NCBI GenBank assembly: GCA_034006265.1
Contig: JAVETB010000007.1
Coordinates: forward strand, 1-64,000
Reading direction: 5' to 3'
From: Syntrophus sp034006265
GTDB lineage: Bacteria; Desulfobacterota; Syntrophia; Syntrophales; Syntrophaceae
DNA: 64,000 bases
The position numbers were made by a program, and so were the translations under genes. Numbering within the stretch: the stretch's first letter is position 1; every line of letters starts with the position of its first letter. Below the pieces are notes generated by a model. The model saw nothing but the letters and a program-made list of their open reading frames with translations, was not told where the DNA came from and searched no databases. Of this stretch, positions 43,557 through 53,529 are shown piece by piece.

Positions 43557-43895
43557 TCATTCGGATCCGTATTTGCCGGCAGACTCGTCGAAATGCGGCA
43601 TGGCGTCCGACAGAGAAACGATTTCGATCTTGCTGCCCAGCACCTCGGCCAGTTGGAGTTCCTCGATAAAGGAGAGGATACAATCCACCTTTCCGTTCAC
43701 GTAGCGCGTATCGTTTCCCACGACACAAAATCCGACTTTTGCGCGCTTCCAGGAGTCGTTGTCGCCGATCTCAGCGATGGACACGTTGAAGGTATTGCGC
43801 GTCCGCTGAAGGATCCGCTTCAAAACCCCCCGTTTTTCCTTCAAAGACCGGCATTCTGCAATCCACAGTTCAATCAGTCCCGATCCGATGACCAT
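43557..43895 (-). CDS. DUF503 family protein (YlxP)
   Basis: 112 residues with the YlxP pattern: MVIGSGLIELWIAECRSLKEKRGVLKRIL, then FNVSIAEIGDNDSWKRAKVGF and VLGSKIEIVS. It is a small conserved protein in nusA-infB-rbfA clusters, thought to assist ribosome maturation; no established biochemical function. It lies 80 bp after infB and 80 bp before rbfA. Confidence 0.88.
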   Translation of the reverse strand: MVIGSGLIELWIAECRSLKEKRGVLKRILQRTRNTFNVSIAEIGDNDSWKRAKVGFCVVGNDTRYVNGKVDCILSFIEELQLAEVLGSKIEIVSLSDAMPHFDESAGKYGSE

Positions 43896-43975
43896 CGCAA
43901 CATCCGCCTCACGGTATGCCCCTGTCTTGCGGCGGCGAAGCCTCTAGAATCCACCCATTCCCTTCAGGTCTGAAT

Positions 43976-46735
43976 TCACAGCTTACGCTCCACTTTTTCA
44001 TTGACATAGGCTTCGATCAGGTCGCCCACCCGGAGATCATTGAAGCCTTCAATGCCGATTCCGCATTCAAAACCGACAAGCACCTCCTTGACATCATCCT
44101 TGAACCGCCGCAGGGAGGCGATCTTCCCGTCAAAAACGATGACTCCGTCCCGAACCAGTTTGGCATTGCTCTTTCGAACCATTTTGCCATCGATCACAAA
44201 GCTGCCCGCCACGGTGCCCACTTTGGGAACCCGGAACAGATCCCGAACTTCGGCCCGGCCAATAACCATTTCCCTGTATTCGGGTTCGAGGAGCCCTTCC
44301 ATGGCCGCACGGACGTCGGCAATGACATTATAAATGATGTCGTAGAGTTTGATGTCGACACCTTCCGCTTCCGCCAGCTCCGTCACCCGGGCGTCAGGCC
44401 GGACATTGAAGCCGATGATGATGGCATTGGATGCCGACGCCAACATGACATCCGTCTCCGTAATCGCCCCGGTGGAACCATGAATCACCTTCAGTTTGAT
44501 GTCGTCGGTGCTGAGCTTGGTCAAGGCGTCCGCCAGGGCCTCAAGGGACCCCTGCACATCCGCCCGGAGAATGACATTCAGTTCTTTCACGCCTTCCTTC
44601 ATCTTTTCATACAACTGCTCCAGGGTGATCTTCGAGGTCGCGGAAAGTTCCCGTTCCCGTTCCTTTCGCAGCCAGTATTCTCCAATGCTGCGGGCCTTCT
44701 TTTCATCCTCGACGACGTTAAATTCCGCACTTGCCTGGGGCACGCGGGAAAAACCGATCACCTCGACCGGGGTGGCCGGGCCGGCCACCCTGATCCGACG
44801 CCCCTGATCATCATTCATGGCCCGGACACGGCCGTACTCCGTCTTGCTGACAAAGGAATCTCCTTCATGGAGAGTCCCCTCCTGAATTAAAACCGTAGCT
44901 ACCGGGCCGCGCCCGCGATCCAGCCGGGCCTCGATCACGACACCCCGAGCCGGACGGTCCGGATCGGCCTCCAGTTCCAGGATATCCGCCTGCAGCAGGA
45001 TGAGCTCCAGGAGTTCCTCTATGCCGATTTTCTGCTTCGCCGATACCTCGCAGAAGATGGTATCTCCCCCCCACTCTTCCGGAACAAGGCTGTACTCCGT
45101 CAGCGCCTGCTTGATCCTTCCCGGATCGGCTTCAGGCTTGTCGATTTTATTGATCGCCACAATGATGGGCACGCCGGCCACCTTGGAGTGATTGATTGCT
45201 TCCACCGTCTGATCCATCACGCCGTCGTCGGCTGCGACGACCAGGACCACGATATCCGTAACCTGAGCGCCACGAGCACGCATGGCCGTGAAGGCTTCAT
45301 GTCCAGGCGTGTCGAGAAAGACGATTTCCCGCCCCTTGAGATTCACATGATAGGCCCCGATGGCCTGGGTGATGCCTCCCGCCTCTCCCTCGGTAACCCG
45401 CGTTTTCCGGATGGCATCCAGCAGCGAAGTCTTTCCGTGGTCCACGTGCCCCATGATCGTCACCACGGGTGCCCGGGGTTTCAGATTTTCGACGGCGGAT
45501 TCCACCTTGAACATGGACTCGTCGTACTCCATCCCCACCTGCTCCACCTGATAGTCAAACTCCGTTGCAATGAGCAATGCGGCTTCAAAATCAATGGACT
45601 GGTTAATGGTCGCCATGAGTCCCATCCGCATGAGTTTGTTGATGACCTCATTCGCCTTGACCCCCATTTTCTTGGCCAGATCCCCCACCGTAATCGCTTC
45701 GCCGACCCGGATCCTTCTTTTGATCGCCTTCGGCACGGTGATCTCCGTCTTCTTCATCTTGGCAGCGGCCTTTTTCTCTTCCTTCCAGCGGCCCGACCTG
45801 GCGCCCCGTTCGACGGTTTCTTCTTCGATCGCCTTACGGAAGTCCTTTTTATCTGGAACCTTTTTAAGGGCAGGCTTCTTCTTGGCGACGGGCAGTTCCC
45901 GCACCGGCCCTTCCCCGGGAATCTTCGGTTTTTTCTTCAGCTTGTCCGCCTCGGTCTTTGGAGCTTCCTTTTCCGGTGGCACAGCCGGTCTGGGAGCGGC
46001 CCCGGTCTCAGGTCTCCTGGCCTCGCCCCGCTGCGGCGCCTGCCTTGCAGGAGCTTCTCCTCCGACAGCGGCACGGTGTGCCGGCGGCCTTCCCTCCCTC
46101 TTCCCAGGCGGAATTCTTCCCGCCTCTCTGCCAGCAGACTCGGCACCTTGCGCCCTTGCCTGCGCCTTTTCTTCTTCCGGAACACTCTTTGCCACCGGGG
46201 GCGCCTTACCGGGCTCCGGAGCAACCGGTTCTCTCGGCGCTTCTTCCTTCATTCTCGCAGAAATTACAGGCTTCTCCTCTCCGGAAATTCCAGGAGTTGG
46301 AGGAACCGGGGGCTTTTTCGGGGAAATCGCCGGAGTTGGCAGGGGGGTTTTAGCGGCCGGCAAAGGTTCCCTGCCCGGAACACCAGGCTGGGGCTCGACA
46401 ACTTCAACGGGTTTCACTTCTTCCGGGGGTGCAGGCTTTACCGGCACTTCTTCGCGGACTGTTTTCGCTGCCTCTGCGGGGGACTCCTCGGCAACAGGCT
46501 CCTCTTGGGGAACATGCACGGCTCTCCGCCGGATGACGGTCGTCTTGATCCGCTGTTCCACCACCTCCGTGGATCCCCGGGCATGGAACTCCTTGATAAC
46601 GCGGTCCACTTCGTTATCTTCCAGCGTTCCCGAGTGGGACTTTACGGTGATACCGAGTTTTTCCAACCGAGAGATCAGCTCCTTGTTGTCGATACCCAGC
46701 TCCCGGGCCAACTCGTAAACCCTCTTTTTTGACAT
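43976..46735 (-). CDS. infB: Translation initiation factor IF-2
   Basis: 919 residues. An N-terminal IF2N helix domain (MSKKRVYELARELGIDNKEL) is followed by a long Pro/Ala/Glu/Lys-rich linker (about 75-320), a second IF2N domain (about 335-385), then the GTPase with G1 GHVDHGKTSLLD, G3 DTPGHEAF and G4 NKIDK, and the C-terminal domains that bind fMet-tRNA. It brings initiator tRNA to the 30S subunit. It starts 64 bp after nusA; no ylxR gene lies between. The linker gives long unusual open frames on the other strand that are not genes. Confidence 0.97.
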   Translation of the reverse strand: MSKKRVYELARELGIDNKELISRLEKLGITVKSHSGTLEDNEVDRVIKEFHARGSTEVVEQRIKTTVIRRRAVHVPQEEPVAEESPAEAAKTVREEVPVKPAPPEEVKPVEVVEPQPGVPGREPLPAAKTPLPTPAISPKKPPVPPTPGISGEEKPVISARMKEEAPREPVAPEPGKAPPVAKSVPEEEKAQARAQGAESAGREAGRIPPGKREGRPPAHRAAVGGEAPARQAPQRGEARRPETGAAPRPAVPPEKEAPKTEADKLKKKPKIPGEGPVRELPVAKKKPALKKVPDKKDFRKAIEEETVERGARSGRWKEEKKAAAKMKKTEITVPKAIKRRIRVGEAITVGDLAKKMGVKANEVINKLMRMGLMATINQSIDFEAALLIATEFDYQVEQVGMEYDESMFKVESAVENLKPRAPVVTIMGHVDHGKTSLLDAIRKTRVTEGEAGGITQAIGAYHVNLKGREIVFLDTPGHEAFTAMRARGAQVTDIVVLVVAADDGVMDQTVEAINHSKVAGVPIIVAINKIDKPEADPGRIKQALTEYSLVPEEWGGDTIFCEVSAKQKIGIEELLELILLQADILELEADPDRPARGVVIEARLDRGRGPVATVLIQEGTLHEGDSFVSKTEYGRVRAMNDDQGRRIRVAGPATPVEVIGFSRVPQASAEFNVVEDEKKARSIGEYWLRKERERELSATSKITLEQLYEKMKEGVKELNVILRADVQGSLEALADALTKLSTDDIKLKVIHGSTGAITETDVMLASASNAIIIGFNVRPDARVTELAEAEGVDIKLYDIIYNVIADVRAAMEGLLEPEYREMVIGRAEVRDLFRVPKVGTVAGSFVIDGKMVRKSNAKLVRDGVIVFDGKIASLRRFKDDVKEVLVGFECGIGIEGFNDLRVGDLIEAYVNEKVERKL

Positions 46736-46799
46736 GCTTGAAACCCCCAGCGCTTCTATGTTTGACTCCGCATATTATTGTAAATAAGCCAAAATTTCC

Positions 46800-48062
46800 T
46801 CAAGTTTCCCTTGGGGCGGCAACCTCTTCATCGATGATCCTTCCCGCCTCCTCAATCCAGAGCTGCGCGGTTGACTCTTCGACCCCCGTAAGTGCCGACA
46901 GCACCTCGCGATCTGCCGAAGCGATCATGGCGATACTCTTCAACCCCTTGTCGAAGAGCAGTTCAGCGGTTTCCTCCTCCATTTCAGGTATTGTCAGGAG
47001 GGCTGAATAGCCGGGACCATCCTTCTTGGCCTCAGCCGATTCGCTTTTGACATCAATCTTCCACCCGGTCAACTTTACGGCCAGGCGCACATTCTGCCCG
47101 TTCTTCCCGATAGCGAGAGACAGCTGGTCGTCCGGAACAATCACCTCCATCGCATGATTCGCCTCATCCATGATCACGCGGCTCACCTTCGCCGGCGAGA
47201 GGGCGCTGCTGACATATTGCACGGCATCATCGGAATAGGGGATGATGTCGATTTTTTCTCCACGCAACTCCTGAACAACACTCTGGACACGGGCCCCACG
47301 CATGCCGACGCAGGCCCCGACAGGATCAATGTCCTTGTCCTTCGTCCTCACAGCAATTTTGGCCCGCTTGCCCGGCTCCCGGGAAACATTGATGACCTCG
47401 ATCAACCCCTCGTCAATTTCCGGAACCTCGACCTCGAAGAGCGATTTCAGGAAATTGGGATGCGTTCGGGAAAGCAGGATCTGAGGACCCTTGGAAACTT
47501 TTTTTACGTCATAGATGAAACTGCGGATCCGGTCCCCCCGCTTGTAAGACTCCCGGTGAATCTGTTCGGACACCGGGAGCACCCCCTCCGCACGGCCCAG
47601 ATTGACAATGATGCTCCCCGCCTCGAACCGCTGCACAAAGCCGTTGACCAGTTCACCCTTGCGATCCTTATACTCGTCGTAGACATTGTCCCGTTCGGCA
47701 TCCTTCACCCTTTGAACAATAATCTGCTTGGCGGTCTGAACGGCGATGCGTCCGAACGTGCTTGTGTCGATCTTCATCCCGAGGCTGTCACCCGGCTCAG
47801 CCTCCTCATCAAGATCCCGGTGGGCAACCTCCAGGGGAATCTGCATATCCGGATCAACAACCCTTTCAACCACCATTTTAAACTGGAACACCTCGATCTC
47901 GCCCAGGTCCTCGTTGTAATGAGCTTCGATATCCACATGGGGCCCCAGTTTCTTTCGCGCCGCCGTCAGCATCGCCGTCTCAAGGGCCTCGATGATGATA
48001 CTCTTATCCAGTCCTCTATCCTTACCCATCTGTTCGATCAGACGTTTAAGTTCCGGAACCAT
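46800..48062 (-). CDS. nusA: Transcription termination/antitermination protein NusA
   Basis: 420 residues: N-terminal RNAP-binding domain (MVPELKRLIEQMGKDRGLDK), S1 domain (GELVNGFVQRFEAGSIIVNLG), two KH domains (VGMRGARVQSVVQELRGEKID and IGKNGQNVRLA) and a short acidic helix-hairpin tail (about 355-420). It modulates pausing, termination and antitermination. The ATG at 48062 has GGAGG 8 nt upstream and begins the canonical NusA sequence; a GTG 15 bp upstream is less likely. Confidence 0.96.
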   Translation of the reverse strand: MVPELKRLIEQMGKDRGLDKSIIIEALETAMLTAARKKLGPHVDIEAHYNEDLGEIEVFQFKMVVERVVDPDMQIPLEVAHRDLDEEAEPGDSLGMKIDTSTFGRIAVQTAKQIIVQRVKDAERDNVYDEYKDRKGELVNGFVQRFEAGSIIVNLGRAEGVLPVSEQIHRESYKRGDRIRSFIYDVKKVSKGPQILLSRTHPNFLKSLFEVEVPEIDEGLIEVINVSREPGKRAKIAVRTKDKDIDPVGACVGMRGARVQSVVQELRGEKIDIIPYSDDAVQYVSSALSPAKVSRVIMDEANHAMEVIVPDDQLSLAIGKNGQNVRLAVKLTGWKIDVKSESAEAKKDGPGYSALLTIPEMEEETAELLFDKGLKSIAMIASADREVLSALTGVEESTAQLWIEEAGRIIDEEVAAPRET

Positions 48063-48230
48063 GAAATTTTCCTCCACCTCTCTATTTCAATCGCTTTTTT
48101 ATGGCCGCCTTTTCCAGTGGCAGAGAGCGCAACACGAAATGCCATCGATGCAGACTGAAAACAGTGATCTGGTTCGATGCGACGCCTGTCGGGCGGTTTG
48201 CCCTTCAGAGTCGTCCCTGCCGGGAGCGCC

Positions 48231-48716
48231 TTAATCGAACCGATAGATCAGATTCGCCTTGACAACCAAGTCCCTGGGGATTTGATACAGTTTGGAACCC
48301 ATCTCAATCACCAGCATTTTCCGACCTTCCTCTTCGCGGAACTCAATCAGCCTGCCCCGGAAATGGCGGATGCCCTCCACCTTCTGTTCCAGCCGGACGC
48401 TTACATCACAGCCCTGATAGCGGACAAAATCCTTGTCCCGGACGAGGGGTCGATCGAGGCCGGGCGACGATACCTCCAGGGTATACGGACCTGGGGGAAG
48501 ATCATGAACATCCAGGAAATCACCGAGTTGACTGCTGATCCCCGAACAATCGTCCAGGGTCACTCCGCCTTCACGGTCCATGTAGATCCGGACGATCCAC
48601 CGGGTCTTCATGCGCAGGCACTCCACCTGGATCAGTTCGAAGCCTTCAGACTCCAGAACCGGTTCCACCAGGTGCCAGATGTCCTCCCGGAGTTTTTTTA
48701 CATATTCACTGGCCAT
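48231..48716 (-). CDS. rimP: Ribosome maturation factor RimP
   Basis: 161 residues: an N-terminal domain with EPVLESEGFELIQVEC and a C-terminal SH3-like barrel, separated by the conserved block DLPPGPYTLEVSSPGLDRPL. It aids 30S assembly. It begins the rimP-nusA-infB cluster, downstream of the tRNA terminator. The 153-bp gap to nusA shows no gene. Confidence 0.92.
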   Translation of the reverse strand: MASEYVKKLREDIWHLVEPVLESEGFELIQVECLRMKTRWIVRIYMDREGGVTLDDCSGISSQLGDFLDVHDLPPGPYTLEVSSPGLDRPLVRDKDFVRYQGCDVSVRLEQKVEGIRHFRGRLIEFREEEGRKMLVIEMGSKLYQIPRDLVVKANLIYRFD

Positions 48717-48755
48717 GAGTCCGATTCAACGATTCTGCTCGATAGGGAACCTCAT

Positions 48756-48783
48756 AAAACAAAAAAGTGGGCAACTGCCCACT
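48756..48783 (-). terminator. Rho-independent terminator after tRNA-Gly
   Basis: AGTGGGC/GCCCACT (48766-48772, 48777-48783) is a perfect 7-bp stem with a 4-nt loop; on the minus strand it is followed by TTTTTGTTTT. It lies about 100 bp beyond the tRNA and before rimP. Confidence 0.85.
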
Positions 48784-48883
48784 CCAGAAGATCCGACAAT
48801 GACTTACGAAGATTCCCAAACAACGCCACAGCAACAGATACACTGCTTTCTCCGACATCACAAATCACCCAGAGGGGAATATC

Positions 48884-48959
<76 letters not shown>

Positions 48960-49011
48960 CTTGAAAAATACAGGAAAAAGCTTGCCTATCTTATTCAAGA
49001 GGATGCTTTTG

Positions 49012-50310
49012 TCAAGGATTTTTTCCCGCTAATCTCAATGAAATTGACTTCCCATGAGCGTCAAGACCCTCCAGATGGGCAAAGCGGGCCGCCTGAGGGC
49101 CGTATTCCTCAAGCACTTCCCGGCTCAGGGAAAGAACGCTGATCCGCTTCACGAAATCATAGACCCCCAGGGCCGAGGAAAAACGGGCGGTTCCACCGGT
49201 GGGAAGGACGTGGTTGGGTCCCGCGATATAGTCGCCCACCGCCTCGGGCGTATAGGAGCCAAGAAAGACCGCTCCGGCATGCCGAATACCCTCCAGGAGA
49301 TTCCAGGGATCCTTCACCATCAGCTCCAGGTGTTCCGGAGCAAAGCGATTGGCCACGGCCACGGCCTCCTCGAGATTCTCCGTGACCAGGATGGCTCCGA
49401 AGGCCTCGAGGGACCGCTGGGCAATCGCCCTTCGCGGAAGGTTCTCCAATTGCCGTCCCAGCTCCGCAGACACCGCCCGGGCCAGAACTTCATCAGGCGT
49501 CAACAGAACGGCACTGGCCATTTCGTCGTGCTCCGCCTGGGCAAGGAGATCCGCCGCGACCAGGGAAGGCTGCGCCGAGCTGTCTGCAATAACGAGGATT
49601 TCGCTTGGACCGGCGATCATGTCAATGGAGACCTGGCCGAAAACCATTTTTTTTGCGGCGGCCACATAGGCGTTTCCCGGACCGACGATCTTGTCCACCC
49701 GGGGGATTGTTTCCGTACCGTAGGCCAGAGCGGCCACGGCCTGCGCCCCTCCGATTTTGAAGATGCGACGGATACCGCAGAGTTTCGCCGCCGCCGCGAT
49801 CAACGGGGAAATCTTTCCGTCCCTGGAAGGGTTGACGAGAAAAAGTTCCTCGACCCCGGCAAGCCTCGCCGGAATAGCCGCCATGAGCACCGTGGACGGG
49901 TAGGAAGCCGATCCCCCCGGCGCGTAAATCCCCACCCGCTCCAGGGGAATGATCCGCTGGCCCAGAGTGCTGCCGGGCTTCTCGGATACGGTCCAGCTTT
50001 CGGCAATCTGGTGACGATGAAAGGATTCGATCCTCTGCGCGGCCTGCTGCAGTATGGCCAGATCCGGGCCTTCCACCCGGGCGGCCGCCTCTCCCAGTTC
50101 ACCCTCGGAAACGGCCACGGTCTGCGCCGTCAGGATGTGCCCGTCGAAGCGCCGCGTGTAATCGAAAAGGGCTTCGTCCCCCCTGCGGGCCACATCGTCG
50201 ACGATCCCCTTGACCACTTTCCAGAGCTCTTCATCGAAAACCCGCCCCCGCCCGGTAATCCGGCGGTACAAGGCTTCAAAATTCGAATCCGTCGTTTTTA
50301 CAATGTTCAT
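49012..50310 (-). CDS. hisD: Histidinol dehydrogenase
   Basis: 432 residues, the normal length. It oxidises histidinol to histidine with two NAD in the last steps of histidine synthesis. Family motifs are GIYAPGGSASYPSTVLM, VDKIVGPGNAYVAAAKK, IDMIAGPSEILV, AQAEHDEMASA (zinc His/Asp), RFAPEHLEL (catalytic Glu-His) and VGDYIAGPNHVLPTGG. It overlaps the murA stop by 4 bp (ATGA), and no other his gene is in the window. Confidence 0.96.
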   Translation of the reverse strand: MNIVKTTDSNFEALYRRITGRGRVFDEELWKVVKGIVDDVARRGDEALFDYTRRFDGHILTAQTVAVSEGELGEAAARVEGPDLAILQQAAQRIESFHRHQIAESWTVSEKPGSTLGQRIIPLERVGIYAPGGSASYPSTVLMAAIPARLAGVEELFLVNPSRDGKISPLIAAAAKLCGIRRIFKIGGAQAVAALAYGTETIPRVDKIVGPGNAYVAAAKKMVFGQVSIDMIAGPSEILVIADSSAQPSLVAADLLAQAEHDEMASAVLLTPDEVLARAVSAELGRQLENLPRRAIAQRSLEAFGAILVTENLEEAVAVANRFAPEHLELMVKDPWNLLEGIRHAGAVFLGSYTPEAVGDYIAGPNHVLPTGGTARFSSALGVYDFVKRISVLSLSREVLEEYGPQAARFAHLEGLDAHGKSISLRLAGKNP

Positions 50311-51566
50311 GATGCCCCCGATACTCTGCGGATGTCGGCGCCCAGGGCTGAGAATTTCTTTTCAATATCCTGATAGCCTCGGTCAAGATGATAGACCCGC
50401 GACAGTTCCGTTGTCCCCCGGGCTGCCAGGCCGGCCAGGATGAGGGAGGCCGACGCCCGGAGATCCGTCGCCATGACGGGAGCGCCCTTCAGGGCGTTCA
50501 CCCCTTTGACGATCGCGCTGTTGCCCTGGATATGAATGTCGGCACCCATGCGCATCAGCTCACCCACATGCATGAAGCGATTTTCAAACACCGTTTCCGT
50601 GATGACGCTTAGCCCCTCGGCCACAGCCATCATGGACATCATCTGGGCCTGGAGATCCGTCGGAAACCCCGGATGGGGAAGGGTCTTGATATCCACGCTC
50701 CGGACTCTTCCGTTGCCTGACGCCCGCAGCCCGCCGTTCATCGTCTCGATGATCATACCGGCATCTCTGAGCTTTTCGATCAGGGCGCAAAGATGACTCG
50801 GCTGGCAGCCCATCACCCGGATCTCACCTCCGGTAATGCCCGCCGCAATCATGTAGGTGCCCGCTTCGATCCGGTCAGGAATGACTTCGGCCTCAACAGG
50901 GTGGAGACGCTCCACGCCCTCCACCCGGATTTCGTCCGTCCCGGCACCTGTGATCCTGGCGCCCATTCCATTGAGTACCTCGGCCAGATTCACGATTTCC
51001 GGCTCCCGGGCCACATTCTTCAGCAGGGTAACCCCGTCGGCCAGCGTAGCGGCCATCATGATATTTTCCGTTCCTCCAACCGTCGGGCTGTCGAAGTAAA
51101 TGGCCGTCCCCTTCAACCTTCTAGCCTTGGCTTCCACATAACCCTCCGTCAGAACCACCTCCGCCCCCATGTCCTGGAGGGCCTTTATATGAAGGTTGAC
51201 AGGCCGGGCGCCGATGGCGCAACCGCCGGGCAGGGATACGCGGGCGATTCCGAACCTGGCCACAAGGGGGCCCAGAACCAGGATGGACGCCCGCATCGTT
51301 TTCACAAGGTCGTAGGAAGCTTCGATATTCGTAATTTTTCCGGCATTGATGCGCAGGGCTCCGGATGTCCCCTCAATGACCGCGCCCAGACTCTCCAGAA
51401 GCTTCCTCGTGGTGCGGATGTCCATCAGATCCGGTATGTTGGTAAAGGTGTTCCACCCATCCGTCAGGAGGGAGGCGGCCATGATGGGAAGTGCGGCATT
51501 TTTGGCGCCGCTGATCCGGACCTCTCCCACAAGGGGTTTCCCGCCGTCAATGATGATTTTATCCAC
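50307..51566 (-). CDS. murA: UDP-N-acetylglucosamine 1-carboxyvinyltransferase
   Basis: 419 residues, catalysing the first committed step of peptidoglycan synthesis from UDP-GlcNAc and PEP. The PEP-binding GGKPLVGEVRISGAKNAALP is at the start, and the reactive loop PGGCAIGARP carries Cys116 (equivalent to E. coli Cys115), the fosfomycin target, so fosfomycin sensitivity by target is expected. The GTG at 51566 has GGGAGG 4 nt upstream and starts the canonical fold; the frame is open further but would run over prmC. It overlaps prmC by 8 bp. Confidence 0.96.
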   Translation of the reverse strand: MDKIIIDGGKPLVGEVRISGAKNAALPIMAASLLTDGWNTFTNIPDLMDIRTTRKLLESLGAVIEGTSGALRINAGKITNIEASYDLVKTMRASILVLGPLVARFGIARVSLPGGCAIGARPVNLHIKALQDMGAEVVLTEGYVEAKARRLKGTAIYFDSPTVGGTENIMMAATLADGVTLLKNVAREPEIVNLAEVLNGMGARITGAGTDEIRVEGVERLHPVEAEVIPDRIEAGTYMIAAGITGGEIRVMGCQPSHLCALIEKLRDAGMIIETMNGGLRASGNGRVRSVDIKTLPHPGFPTDLQAQMMSMMAVAEGLSVITETVFENRFMHVGELMRMGADIHIQGNSAIVKGVNALKGAPVMATDLRASASLILAGLAARGTTELSRVYHLDRGYQDIEKKFSALGADIRRVSGAS

Positions 51567-52434
51567 GCTTCCTCCCTCTCCTTCGCGCCTTCGCAACCCG
51601 CCAGCGCCCCGCATAATCCTTCCGGAAGGCCACTTCCCGGTACAGGCCGGATCTCGATAACAAGTCCTCGACCAGCTGCTGCTGGCCGTCGCCGATTTCC
51701 AGCAGGAGCCATCCTTCCGGTTTGAGGTAACGGGCAGCCTGCGGGATGATGTCCGAATAAAAATCCATTCCCGCCCTCCCGGCCAGCAGAGCCTGCCGGG
51801 GCTCAAAGTTCCTGATTTCACTGGACAGCCGGGGGAAGTCCTCCGCAGCGATATACGGGGGATTGGAAACGATCACATCAAAGCAGCCCTGTACCGGAGA
51901 AAAAAGATCCCCCTGGAGAAACTCGATCCGGCTGTTCCGCAAATTCCGGGCGGCATTTGCGGCGGCAACCGCCAAGGCCTCCGGGGAAATATCCGTTGCC
52001 GTAATCCGGGCATCGGGCCGTTCAGAGGCCAGGGAAACGGCAATGGCCCCGCTTCCCGTTCCCAGCTCGAGAATGTCCGGACAAGGGGCTCTGTTCAGAG
52101 CCGGCACATTCAGGACTTCCTCCACCAGGATCTCCGTATCCGGGCGCGGGATCAGAACCCGGGAGTCCACGGCAAATTCCAGGGACCAGAATTCCCTATG
52201 CCCCACCAGATAGGCCACCGGTTCACCTTGCTGCCGCCTTGCCACCCAGGTGCGGAACCCCTCTGTCTCCGGAACGCTCATGTCCCGGTCGGAATGGACA
52301 AAAAGCCAGGTCCGGTCTTTGCCAAGGAAAGAGGCCAGAAGAACTTCCGCATCCAGCCGGGGCGTCGGCAGCCCTGAAGAAAGGAACGCCTCCACTGCGT
52401 TTTCAATCTGCTGTGCAATCTTCATTTCTGTCAC
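51559..52434 (-). CDS. prmC: Peptide chain release factor N5-glutamine methyltransferase
   Basis: 291 residues (HemK family). The SAM site DILELGTGSGAIAVSLA and the catalytic NPPY in VSNPPYIA are present, with an N-terminal helical domain for release-factor binding. It methylates the GGQ glutamine of RF1 and RF2. The adjacent upstream prfA encodes its substrate. The start may be GTG 52434 or ATG 52425; neither has a strong ribosome-binding site. Confidence 0.93.
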   Translation of the reverse strand: MTEMKIAQQIENAVEAFLSSGLPTPRLDAEVLLASFLGKDRTWLFVHSDRDMSVPETEGFRTWVARRQQGEPVAYLVGHREFWSLEFAVDSRVLIPRPDTEILVEEVLNVPALNRAPCPDILELGTGSGAIAVSLASERPDARITATDISPEALAVAAANAARNLRNSRIEFLQGDLFSPVQGCFDVIVSNPPYIAAEDFPRLSSEIRNFEPRQALLAGRAGMDFYSDIIPQAARYLKPEGWLLLEIGDGQQQLVEDLLSRSGLYREVAFRKDYAGRWRVAKARRRGRKRG

Positions 52435-52458
52435 AGAAAACGGGCCGTTCGGCAGCGA

Positions 52459-53529
52459 TCAATTCGTCGACTGCTTAAGGGACTCTGCCTGGTAATGAGC
52501 CGTCAAGGCATCGACAAACTCCTGGATCGCCCCCCCCAGGATATTTTCCAGGCTGTAAAGGGTCAATCCGACGCGGTGATCCGTAACCCGGCCCTGGGGG
52601 AAGTTGTAGGTCCGGATTCTTTCGCTCCGGTCTCCGCTTCCCACCTGGATTTTCCTGGCCTCCGATATCTCCTCATTCTGCTTTTTGACCATGATGTCGA
52701 GAAGCCGGGCCCGCAGGACCTTCATCCCCTTGGCCTTATTCTTGAGCTGCGATTTTTCGTCCTGGCAGCTGACGACCAGCCCCGTGGGGAGATGGGTGAT
52801 CCGCACGGCAGAATCCGTGGTATTGACGCTCTGTCCTCCGTGGCCGCTTGAATGAAAGACATCAATGCGCAGATCATTGGGGTCAATGGTGACCTCGACC
52901 TCGTCAGCCTCCGGCAGAATCGCCACGGTCACAGCCGAGGTATGAATCCTTCCCTGGGCCTCCGTTATGGGAACACGCTGAACCCGGTGGACTCCGCTTT
53001 CATATTTCAACTGGCTGTACGCTCCCTGGCCGGCAATCGAGGCGATGATTTCCTTGAATCCGCCGACGCCGCCGGACGGGGTGCTGCTGATCACCTCCAC
53101 CTTCCAGCGCCGCGTTTCCGCATAACGGGCATACATGCGGAAAAGATCCCCCACAAACAAGCCCGCTTCATCGCCTCCCGTTCCCGCGCGGATTTCCAGA
53201 AACACGTTCCGGTCATCATTGGGATCCTTGGGAAGAAGGAGGACTTTCAGCCTTTCCTCCAGTTCAACCAGCTGATTCCGGAGTTCAGGCAAGTCTTCCC
53301 GGGAGATTTCCTTCAGCTCCTCATCATCCCCCCGCAGCAGCTGCTGCCCTTCTTCAATGCGTTCGCTTGTCTTCTCATATTCGCGGTAAGCATCCACAAG
53401 GTCGCGGAGATCGGCGTGCTCCTTGGCATATTTCTGATAGAGATTCTGCCGGGTCACAACGGTCGGGTCGCTTAAAAGCTTTTCCAGTTCCTGGTAGCGA
53501 GATTCCACTTCTTTCAGTTTGCTGAACAT
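52459..53529 (-). CDS. prfA: Peptide chain release factor 1
   Basis: 356 residues, typical of RF1. The GGQ motif is in HSSGHGGQSVNTTDSAVRI (about 225-243) and is followed by the long C-terminal part ending in LGLTLYS-type RVGLTLYSLENIL. It reads UAA and UAG stop codons. It is followed by prmC after 24 bp, which is a common pairing. The ribosome-binding site is weak (GGAAATC before the ATG). Confidence 0.96.
   Translation of the reverse strand: MFSKLKEVESRYQELEKLLSDPTVVTRQNLYQKYAKEHADLRDLVDAYREYEKTSERIEEGQQLLRGDDEELKEISREDLPELRNQLVELEERLKVLLLPKDPNDDRNVFLEIRAGTGGDEAGLFVGDLFRMYARYAETRRWKVEVISSTPSGGVGGFKEIIASIAGQGAYSQLKYESGVHRVQRVPITEAQGRIHTSAVTVAILPEADEVEVTIDPNDLRIDVFHSSGHGGQSVNTTDSAVRITHLPTGLVVSCQDEKSQLKNKAKGMKVLRARLLDIMVKKQNEEISEARKIQVGSGDRSERIRTYNFPQGRVTDHRVGLTLYSLENILGGAIQEFVDALTAHYQAESLKQSTN

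Noticed and set aside
45188..46732. Long Arg/Leu/Phe- and Ser/Gly-rich open frames opposite infB
   Set aside because: They mirror the Pro/Ala/Lys-rich linker of IF-2 and have no independent start signal.
48078..48230. Possible ylxR-like gene in the rimP-nusA gap
   Set aside because: No frame in the 153 bp shows the RTCxGCR-type YlxR start or a ribosome-binding site; ylxR appears absent from this cluster.
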